Positions 35,178 to 46,400 of a stretch of DNA of 64,000 nt are shown here, one piece after another. A program made the translations under genes and the position numbers. Source of the stretch: Bradysia coprophila. Its lineage: Eukaryota > Arthropoda > Insecta > Diptera > Sciaridae. The DNA is taken from positions 620,001 through 684,000 of the forward strand of contig NW_023503608.1 of the NCBI RefSeq assembly GCF_014529535.1, written 5' to 3'. The notes beneath the pieces were generated by a model. The model had not been told where the DNA came from, made no database searches, and worked only from the letters and a program-made list of their open reading frames with translations. The stretch's first letter is position 1, and every line of letters begins with the position of its first letter.

Positions 35178-35374
35178 ATAGGTTTGTTCCAAGTAACTGT
35201 AAACACGAACTTTGACAACCCGAACAACGACAATTTCATCCATAGCAACGTCGCTTACGTGATATTTCATACAAATCGACCAACGTCGCCTACGCGATTT
35301 ACACAGAGGTATTATTGAGGTTATGGTTATATGGATGAAATTTGACAATTCATATGGCCTTGGAACAAACCTAT
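35178..35374. mobile_element. MITE with perfect 16-bp terminal inverted repeats
   Basis: Starts ATAGGTTTGTTCCAAG and ends CTTGGAACAAACCTAT. The element is about 197 bp with no coding capacity. If the real ends are GG...CC, TA dinucleotides flank it on both sides, as expected for a Tc1/mariner-type insertion. Confidence 0.7.
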
Positions 35375-36021
35375 AGGCGTTTAAGTTTTAGACTTTATCT
35401 GAATCGAAACGGTATTTTCTACTTCGTAAAAGTCTCCACAATGCTTTTAAACAAGCACATATTTTTATATTTGCAAATGAGCCAATATTCCAAATGGTAG
35501 GGAGCTATAGATTTTTTTTAAATCCTAATCCAAATGTAAGATTTAATGTTTTGTTAACTGGAATAAGGTTTTGACTTCTTACTGGACAGAAAAGATTTTT
35601 TTGATCTTTTATGATATTCTCTTAGAGAAAAGAGATAATACGAACCAGTTATTTGAATTTGTCCTGCAGGATGTGACAAAATTAATATGAAAGTATTCGA
35701 CGAATACTGAAACGACCAACATCTTGAATGCGCCAAATACTTTTCGAATAAAAAAGATAGTGAAATAGTGAAAAGATAGTCTCGACGAAACATACATACT
35801 CATGCAAAAATTATTCTCTCGGTATACGAATTCACACATATACTGTAATTTCGTGGTTTCAATCCAAGTGATGCAAATAACTATTATGCAATTCAGTGAT
35901 GATATTTAACTTACGCCGCCTGTGTGCAATGTCGTATGAACATATTTGGATTTGCAAAGGGTTTTATCTCACTAGTGCGAAAATGTTGGAAGAACCTTTC
36001 CACTTAAACGTGAATTCTTGC

Positions 36022-36375
36022 CCTACACATTCTAAAATCGATTTTTAACCGTGAAGCCGAAGCCATGATGGCACATTTTTGACCAAATGAAGAAAAATTT
36101 AGATCATGATATTCTGTACATTTTTCTCCATCTGACCAAAAATGTGCCATCATGGCTTCACGGTTAAATAGTCATTTGTGTACCTGATTTTAGGCAATTT
36201 CGCGAGTTGAAGGCCGAACGGAGTGAGGCTTACAAGCGAAAGTGCCTAAAATCAATCGTCCAAAGCAGGTGCACATGTGAGTTTTCATGCAAAGGGCCGA
36301 AAACTCGAGAAAAAATCAAAAATTGCCATCATTTTCGGCCCGAAGCATGAAAAATCGATTTTTAGAATGTGTAGG
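36022..36375. mobile_element. Composite inverted-repeat element with an internal hairpin
   Basis: Outer terminal repeats are CCTACACATTCTAAAATCGAT (36022-36042) against ATCGATTTTTAGAATGTGTAGG (36354-36375). Nested inside at 36046-36166 is a second inverted repeat (AACCGTGAAG...CATGATGGCACATTTTTG). The segment 36190-36350 is shared with 46310-46490 and partly with 11815-11875. Confidence 0.65.
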
Positions 36376-39300
36376 CCAGAAACTGACATATAAGTGGTAA
36401 CGTTTGCTTTCGGGAGTTGCTGCGCTCCGGCCACAAGTCACCCGAAAAGATGTAATTCCCAACTTTTTTTTTCCAAGGTAAACACAACGTTTTTGACAAC
36501 AAAGCCAACAAAGGCTTCCGAAGTTTCAGCGGAGGGAAGAAATAGTAATTTATACAACCGAGTGATATAACCACTAGATGTGTAGATTGTCACTCGAGGC
36601 CGCAGGCCGAGTGTGACAATACACATCGTGTGCCAAAAAAAGCATTTATGAACGAGTTGTATACAACGTTTTTCTCAGTAACGGCAACGAAAGTTTTAGT
36701 TTTCGTCACGGAGTTGAGAAAATGACTATTTCTCGTCTGCGTTGCGAAAATAAAAATTGTGATCCTTGACTCATGATTGTGCTGTGTTCTTCCTATTAAG
36801 GGAAGTCGTTCTGAATTATTGGTCTCAGCATGATGGACAAAATATAGGTCGAATCAGGGTTAGCACAACGCACCAAGTATACCAGAACATATTTTTTAAT
36901 TGTCAATTGGTCTCTTATTTTGTATTTAACGACGGAACGCAGTTACATTATACTAGCATTAAAGACTGAAGTTATATTAGAAATTCTGACTACTGCATCG
37001 AGCATATCAATGAATTAAATTCAGTTTTGGTGCTTGGTCTTCAGTGCGTTGCCCGTTGCGTTGGTTAGCAGATTGCGACCAGATTCTTAACTGACTATGA
37101 CCAGATTCGCAGCTGGTTCGGAAATCTCTACTGAACTTATTGAAGTTTTGAAAGACTACTTTCGGTAGCGAATTTATAGCTTTGACGCGGGAAATTTAAA
37201 AGTTTGGGCCATACAGGTGGGATGAAAAGATAAAAAAACAACCAAAATTCATTCACATTACCAATCTTTTATTCAGGTGTGTGTCTGTTTCTTTTTTCTT
37301 GTTTCGTTTTTAATATTTTTTTAAAATTTTAAATAACAATATGAAAATTAACTGCGTGAAATAATACACTCAAATCAAAATTACATAAGTATAGGGTATT
37401 ATGATAAGGTTAATAAAAGATTCATTGCTTAAATAACTGATTCAAATGGAAATTTCGTTTCTTTCTCTCTCAGTTTTAGCTTAAAAAATAATCAAAATGT
37501 TCTAAAATTTTCATGTTTTCGTTATTTCTTTTAATTTTTAATTTTTCTGTTTCACTATTTATTTATTTATATTCCATTCATATAATTATGACATACAAAA
37601 ATGCCCCATCAATTACAGAGTACACTTTATAAAAATATATCCATCTCAAATATTTTTTATTGGTTTTAAAAGGTTTTTTCTTGTCAAAATGTTTAATGTT
37701 TTCAATGAGGTGAATTTCCATAAAGTATCGTGTAGAGCAGCTTAACACAAATTCTTTTACTTCTTTTGTTGAACATTAACTGTACTATATAAGATCACGA
37801 TATTGCCGTGGATCATCGCTTATTTCTGTCATTGTTATCGACAAACGATTTACCGTGTCTAGTTGTAGGTATATCGGAAAAAGTTATATGCAAGAAAATG
37901 GAAAGTAATCGAAATTTCGTAATTTTTCTTTTTTTTTAATTTTTCGATTCATTCATTTGTTGACCATCTATCCTCCATTACCAAATTTTATATTTTGATT
38001 GCTAAAATGTTAATTATTACATGCATCTGATCATATGCATGACCTTTAGTGAAACTGTATGACCGATAAAAATGATGATCAACAGAACATTTAAAAAAAT
38101 GAATCATGGCACATTTCTAGAACCAATTGTACATTTTAACATTTCACAAACGGCAAGCATATCATCATGATTTCTCGAGTGTGTTAAATATTTTGATTGA
38201 CAGCTAGATTGATGCTACGATCATGTGTAGTAGGATATTGTGTTAGTTAAGAGTTGCATGAAAATTATGAATATTTTCACTAACAGTAGATAAAGTCTTA
38301 TTATTAACACATTAATAAATAGAGGTTTTGCGCAGACGATGTGTTGACGAACTCGCTTCGCTCGTATTGGCAAACTCACAACTAGTGCGCAAAACAATAC
38401 CATTTAGCAAAATAGCTATTTTTTGACGCCGTCGATTTGATAATTGGCAACATATCTATGATGACTGAAAATAATTGTAATCTAGTACTTTAAACAAAAA
38501 AAAGGTGATGTGGGGCTTATGATAGTGATACGCTTGCCGTTTTTAAAATAAAAAAATTTTTAGCTGCAGATTTTGTGAACAGAAATGTATACGAAAATGA
38601 AAGGTTCTATAATTTAGAAAGTTTGTAAATTTTGCACTTTCCAAACGTTGTTGTTCAGTTTTATTACGTCAGTTGTTTACATGGGGTTTTATTGTACTGA
38701 TTTGTCCGAATAAAGTTGCGATGTTTTGTACATTTTTTATCTATAGCGAAATATTTTGTTAACTTTCGTTGTTTCATTATAAAGTCAAATTTCAAACCAA
38801 AAAAAAAACATTTAATTGATTTGAGTCAATCAATTAATTACGATTTCAAGTTACAATTAATTTTAGAATTTTCTTTTTTTATATTAGGAAATCAAAAAAC
38901 CTGCCTTATAACCCGCGCTCATTATACAATTTTTTTTATGGTATAACGTTTCTATGGAAGTGATTTCTTAGCCGGACTTTGTTGTAGCCTGAAAAAAGAG
39001 ACTCACGTAAATTAAAAAAAGAAAATTTTCATTTTGTAAATTCTCAAAAATATTTATAAAGTTAACCAATAAAAATGTCGAAAAATCGTTTATAATATTT
39101 GGGTGATAAGGCGGGGAAAAACTGTTTCTTTTTTGTTGTTGTTTGAAATAGATTTATTGTAAATGTAAAAACTAAAAAAAATCATCTCTGAGGCAACGAC
39201 AAAATTGTTTGCTTCTTTTTTCTATAAAATCTTTCGTTAAAATGGATTTAAGGAATTCACTTTCTAAAAAGGTTATTCTGTTCTATAAAAAAAACTGTTA

Positions 39301-42300
39301 CGAGGGGCCTATGTACTATTTCGTTTCAATTTAACCTTTAGAAAACGGCAAGTAGATTGCGATATAATCGTTCAATCGACTGAATCCTCTAATTCTTTTG
39401 AATTTTGTTCATTAGCATTAGCTGACATTGACCTATGAAAGATAAAACGTTTACCAGAGCTCAATTGCTTATTATTTTTGTCATCGTTGTCGATAACTGG
39501 TGGCCGTTTCGTAAAGGTTAAATCTAATATTAGTATAAAATACTTGCATCGGTTGGTTTTTCTTTTAGTAATAAAACTGAAAAAAAATATTTTTACATTA
39601 TTTTCTAGTCATAATTTATAACAAAAAATGCATTCATCGATATAACGTCTCTTCCATTATTGTTATTAGAACTAAAATTAATTAATTAGGTACACCATTA
39701 TCATACAGTAATTGGTTGTTCGAAACTAAAATTAAATAATTTAATTTCAAAATTAGTTGCGTTATCAAGCCGATAATCTTGTCGATTCAAAATGAAATTA
39801 AAATTAAAATAATTTAACAATTGAAGACAACATTTCTTTGCACATCTATGGTGTAATGGATTTTCATACTTTTACATCACTAGGGCTGTAAAGTATCTAT
39901 AGGCTTTTAGTTCGTGTGTAAAGATGTGTACATTACTCGCGATACAATAGATATTTACGTCACCAGGACGGAGATGTTGAAAGGTCGAGTTTCCGCGTGA
40001 AGTTTTTTGATCCGAGGCGAAGCCGAGTGAATAACCACGTGAAGATATGACTTTTCATTTTTCGGCCGAGTTCCGTACAATGCAGGGGCACCGAAAAATA
40101 CTCCATTGATGAAATGAACGATTTTCAGTATAGAAGCATGTAAATGAAATATCACGTGATTATTGAGTTCTGTACTCAGATTCAAACACATAATATCTAC
40201 TTTTCAACTTTTTATCACTTTGTCATAAGTCAAAAAAACATATAGCGAGTTTTTCGAATTCGGCATTGACAGTAGCGTCAATTGACGCTGGTAGTGCTAC
40301 CACACTAAAACCGTGCAAACGTAGACGTAGTTTAATCTGTTTCCATCGATGCACACCTTCGATGGAGAGAAAAGCAAACTCGACAAATTGTCATTTGAGC
40401 GTTTAGTCGAAAACGTACACCAGTTCAGCAGAATAAATCTCAGCTCTCAATAAATTTATGAAAACTTCACTTTAAGCTTAGTTGTTTGGAACATCGCGGA
40501 TATTATACAGGAAAATATCATTCAGTGGCAACTACTAGAAACTAGGTAAAACTGTACAAATAACAGATTCAAGTATTATGTCATGTGGATGATGATTCAG
40601 CATTTTCCCTTAAAATGGCTTTGACATGTAGTAGCGTTATTAGAACCTTTTTTGTATTTTTTCGGACACTTTGAATGATACTCCCGATAGTCAATGTAGA
40701 GCAGCACATTTTCTCAATATTGAGTATGCGTCGTGTGCTACTCCGACTGACACAACTCTGTCCACTTTTGAAAAGATTTCTTGGTTGTAGTCGAATATAG
40801 AATATTGGAATCAATTAACAATATTTAAGACAACTGACCAGTTTTATTTCCTAGACACAGAATGAGAAAACGAAAATTTCTTTCTGATATCAGCAAACTT
40901 CAGAGTTCAGTTAGATTCCTAATTACTACAACGTTAATAATTCGCTTAGCCAATCCTCCGAAGAGTTTATTTTCAAATAAAACAAGTTGTCGAGTCACCA
41001 AAATGTGAAATCTCCTGAATATTCAATTCATTCAATAGAAAACGACTGACACCAAATAAAAGACGCGTGTCTTAACAAATGGTTGTCCTATTAATAGATG
41101 GAATGTAGTTAAATTGAATGCCAAAACTGTTCGGTCAATGTTCAGTATTAGTCAGTGATATTTACATGAATTCATTCACCTTTCTCTCATGCTAATTCTT
41201 TGAAACTGTTGTTCTCTCATACACTTGCAGAACTCATTAGTCATTGTATTTTGTGAATCATGGTCAATGACAAAATGTCAATGGTAAAAAAACAATGTTC
41301 GTTAGACGTAGTCGTTCTGTTACAGTTTTGAGAATTTTAATGGATCCGGATCTTGATCCATACTCACGATCAAGGTCTACAATGTTGAAGAAACCATCTT
41401 ATATTTCGGAATTGATGTGAATTATAGCGTTAAGAAATTTTTCCTAACTAGAATTGAAATATCACGATTCGATTTCGGCACTCGCCTCCGACTCGAGCAG
41501 GAAACCTCTCATTCGCTAAAAATGCATTTTAGCATGCGTTAGGAAAATAACTATTGTGAGTGTTAGGAATCAGCTTGCAAAAATGTAGATTTTCATCAAC
41601 CGACTGATAGAACTGGAATGAAAAATGTGTACTAACAATTGAAAATTTAACACAAACCTACGAATGCTATACAACCGCTTCGCTCAACTCTGTGATGGTG
41701 TAATGTTTCTGCGATCGACCTGTTCCTAACTAATTCCAGTAGAAATGAAACAAGATCGCTGTAATGTTAAAGTTAGTAGGAGTAGAGGGAATTCCTAGCC
41801 TGAGTGAGAATCTATTCTTTGCTTTATGCCGTGGTGTTAGAATTGATTTTTCTAGGAAAAATAACAGAATTTTGAAGAAAGGACAAGCTTAATATAGGCA
41901 TGTTCACTGAAAAATATCGTCAATCGTCGATACATTTTCCAAATAATCGATACAATATCAATCGAACGTTTTATCGATAATCGATGAATATCGACTGATA
42001 ATCGATGTTGACTTTTTTAAAATAACGATGATCGATGCTAAGGAAATAATCGATATTTTATCAATCAAATTAACTATGGAATATGCGTAGCTTAATGATG
42101 GACAACGGATGTAATAATCACCAAGTTTCAACAAAAACTAGCTTAGCTACAGCAATCTCTTGATCAATAAATCGATTAAGAGCAGTAGTATGTGACAGAA
42201 GTATCAGAAATCTGAATGAAAAAAAGCAACAGGAAACCGAATTGGTAAAATAACAAAAAGAAAAAGAAAGTTTATCGGCTGAATCGCTTCAATCTATATA

Positions 42301-43413
42301 ATCTCTATGATGTAAATATAAGTAACAATAAAAATTCATTAAAATATGCAAAAAGAATTTATCTGAAAAATGTGTTCCGCTTTTCGTTTTTGCAGTAAAA
42401 TGTAAATTTAGGTCAAAACTTTCGATAAAAATGACTTTTCTGACACATTTCTCAATACAAACAATAAAAAGTGACGAAATTTTGTTCTTTTCTCATTTTT
42501 CTTTACTTGTTAAAAGTTATTTGTTTTTCGCTAAAAAAAATGTTTTCCAATAAAATTGTAATGTGTCTGTGAGAGTGAATCCGAGTGCTTTGAGAAACGC
42601 CCCTAATTCGTTTAATAAAAATTTTTAGATTTTCTTATTCAGCTGAAGAAGAAAAATCAATTGACACTTGAGATCCTGTCCGAGCGACAGAGATTAAAAA
42701 TGTGATTATATCAAAAGGACAGTCAAATATTGTATCCTGCCAGTTCACAGCAGATATTTATATAATTTACACGAAAAAAAATTTTTCCCCGTTTCTGTAG
42801 ATGAAGTTTCTCAAATTCTCCGTTCAAATATTTTTCTTTCGATTTTCTTTTCTTTTCTATCTTCATTCTTACATGGCCATTATGTGTTCTCTCGTTTCAA
42901 CATTTTTTCCCCTCATAATTTTGAATTACAAAAATATTTAACTGTAATCAGTCTATGGTGGTGATACGTTTAAAATATGTACACAGATCACATATCACAC
43001 AATGTTGTATTATAATACCAACACTATTATCAAAACCAAATAATAATAAAAAATGATCCTCTCAACTCTATGCGCCTGTTTGTTTTCTCTTTTTTCTTTT
43101 TTGACGAAACTGGTTACGTTATCCTAATCGGTGCATACACGAAAAAATATTTACGGTGTCCTGCACGATGCATATCGAAAAGAATTTTTTTGTTTTTCAA
43201 TTTTTCGTTTATAAAATATTTTACTAAAATCGTGCGGTGCATACAATCGTTACATATACAAAAAAAAACCGTCGATGAACATTCGTTCATCGATTTTGAA
43301 TCGCATCTCTGAAATTAATCTCTTCTTAGCCAAAAAAAAATTGTGTCTCTCCTTCTTCAACTTTGAATTTCCATTTCTTTTTTCATCAAAAAAAAATCAT
43401 TTGGATCATCCAA
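36376..43413. other. Repeat-rich AT spacer between CSN1 and Ptp61F
   Basis: No gene found. It contains a hairpin with a GGCCGCAGGCC core (36579-36627), an inverted repeat bounded by AAACGGCAAGC (about 38148) and GCTTGCCGTTT (about 38541), and a dispersed 35-bp motif (TATCGACAACGATGACAAAAATAAGC and variants) near 37820 and 39480, with another copy at 45395. It also holds a cluster of ATCGAT sites at 41925-42056. The last 300 bases or so are probably the Ptp61F 3' UTR. Confidence 0.5.
41925..42056. promoter_or_regulatory. Cluster of ATCGAT / CGATA motifs
   Basis: Six ATCGAT and several CGATA sites occur within about 130 bp of otherwise plain AT-rich DNA. In flies CGATA is bound by BEAF-32 and TATCGATA by DREF. 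A boundary or regulatory role here is only an inference. Confidence 0.3.
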
Positions 43414-46400
43414 TCAACCGAGTTTCGTATATGAATAATACACACAAAATAGGCAAACTACCAGACCAACACCAGCCCCTATAGTAATCATCATTGACCT
43501 GCGTTTTTTCGGCTTCCCGGCTTCCTCTTCGCACGCCTGCTGTTTCCGCTTCATTTCTTTCACTTTGTTTGCCATTGCCGATTGCTTCTCCAAACGTTGG
43601 CGCCGACGCAATTCACTAGCTTCCGATCTGTAAGAAAATTCCAGTTTAAAAAAAAAACCGATTCACAACCGACACATTTTCGTCCATTCGGAAACATTAC
43701 CTTTCACCAGTTCCATTCATTGTAGCCTTTTCGGACGGTGACAGCGGCAGTGTTGCATTAGCGTCGAATGACGATTCATCGCTGTAACCGTTCGTTGTTT
43801 TCACAATGTTCTCATCGTGATCGTTTACCGGTGCGTCATTGCCGCTGACCGAATCATCATCCTCGTACACATCACTGTCGTCCTCTTCGATTTCATCACT
43901 TCCCGATTCATCCAATTTGGGTAACGAATTTTCACGCGGCAACGGTGGTAACGGTCGATCGATGTTGTTCTCAGCATTTTTTCGCTTCTCTACGTCCCGG
44001 AATTCGTGAGCACTTGCACTCGTTGGTATGACTGGCGTACCCTTTAACTGGAGTGACGAATCCCGTGGCGGCGGTAATGGCGGTGGAACGTCTTCTTCAT
44101 TGTAAGAAATAACAGGAACTTCCTCGTAGTCGCTAAAACTCTGAAAATAAATGTCAGGGAAATGGTCAGCATCATATAGGAACGGGCTCATAGCGGTTGA
44201 AACTTACAGGATCGTTGAGATGCTTGATACCATCGATAATGGCTTGATATGAAAAGAACAGTTGATCAAACGTCTGAATCAAGCCCATTCGATAACGACG
44301 CAACTCTAACAGCAAATCACACACCGAGACCTTATTTTCTCCATCGTTTTCCACCTTTAGAAAGCAACAAACAGATTAGCTATTTCAGTCAGGACGGACT
44401 AATGTCGAATTTACCAAAACCAAGCATGTGTCGACCAAGCAAAATGTTCCCGATCGGCCAATACCAGCACTACAATGCACAATAGCTGGACCAACATCAG
44501 CACTCAGTGCATTTGAATCACGAACCTAAATACAATTAAATTTAAGATTAAAATTCACCAACCGAAAAGCCAATCAATCGAAAAGCCGACCTGTTTGAGA
44601 AATTGTAAAAATTCAATCGGTGAACTGGGTATGCCGAAATCAGGCCATGTGTTGTAATGGAACTGAATTATTTCTCTTGATTTCGTTGATTCTGTGTCCG
44701 ACAATCGCAAAATTCGTTTTGTGTAATGCTTGTATTCCTCACTCCGCAAATATTCCACTTCCAATCCGACGTCAGTCAGACTGAGTTTGTGCTCAGGTCC
44801 TTTCTTTTCCGGCCAGTATTGATGGCATTTTACCTGGTGACATGGATAGATTGGGTTCATTATTATCTAAGCCCAACATATAAGAGAAGCGTCAACAACG
44901 AACCTGCTTCTTTTCTATAATTTTATTGAGCATTAATATTGCTTTGGAGTTCTGCTCCCAAACCATTAGCCAAAAGTGTCCGACAGTATTTTGTAGGGGT
45001 CCTTGCGTTAAAATATACTTCCTATTGGCCTTGTCCATCTGAAACGAATTAAGTTAGTGAACAGATCACCAAACAAACCCGCCAATCAATCAATTACCGT
45101 TACTAAGTTTGCATTTATGTAGTCAACGTCACCGCGATGTAGAACGATGCGTGAGTGATCGTACGGATTAACATCTCTGTATCTGTTAAATCGTCGATTG
45201 TCCGCCTTATTCGCTACATCGAAGGAAAATTTCTTTTCCTTGGCCTCTTGTTCAGATTTCTCTTTGATTGACTGGAAGTGAACAAAGAAAATAATCAGAA
45301 AAGTTTAAGAAATTTGAAAGGAATTACGGAATTACACGAAAGAAGTTCTTTCAAAGGACTGTAAAATGTTTTATGGCTTTGGCCTTTTATGGCTGTTATC
45401 GACAACGATGACAAAAATAAGCAATGAGCTGTGATTTTTTACATAATGAACTGTTGAGGGAGAACGAAGCAAATTCTTTACGATTATTGTTTAATGGTTA
45501 GATCAAAAACAATAGTAGTCGACCAAGAGCCCCGGCTGTAGGAACTCCCTACGAAGAGGCTAGGTCTAATGTATTTGTCAACCATCACATCTCCCTTAGG
45601 AAATACAAATTGGACGCGAATGACAAATAAAATTTCTATTGAAAGGTCTCTAGTGCCAAACAGGTTCAAAATTCGAAAACTTGACTATTGTCTGATCTGT
45701 CCTTCCAATAAAAATGTGCATTCCCTGTCTTAATGTCTGATACTGGTAGTATATTGTGTGATGGCTATCATTTTCATTTAAAAACTTCAGAACAGTCAGC
45801 GCTTTGTTATTAAACATTCGAGAGATTTGTGAATGGCACGATTGTTATATTATATTGTGTAATAGTAGAAATGTATTCAGATTTACCGATTACACAATAT
45901 GCCGAAATATAATACATGTTGAAGTGTGTTTACAATCGTTATCAAACATCAAAAAATGATTCGACGTATATGGTTCTGGCGAAATTAAGCCCCATAACTG
46001 ATTTACAATCATCGCTTATCGCCAAATAATTTCTGTGCTTCTGATTTTTGTAACAAAAAAAAGTTAATAAAATAGCAGGTGAGGAGGCGTGATCTCATGT
46101 TTATACGAACACGTTTTCAATAGACGGTAACATTTATCAAATTATCTGACAAAAATGTTTCAGTGACCTTTAAGATTTCAGAGAATTAGGGAGTTTCATA
46201 ATCAAATGATATGCACGAACAGAAAATAGAACGGAACATTTTAATGATTAAACCCGTAAATATTTCTTTTGGACAGCAATGGTTATTTGTGTACCTGTTT
46301 TGGACGATTGATTTTAGGCAATTTCGCGGATTGAAGGCCGAACGAAGTGAGGCTTACAAGCGAAAGTGCCTTAAATCAACCGTCCCAAACAGGTGCACAT

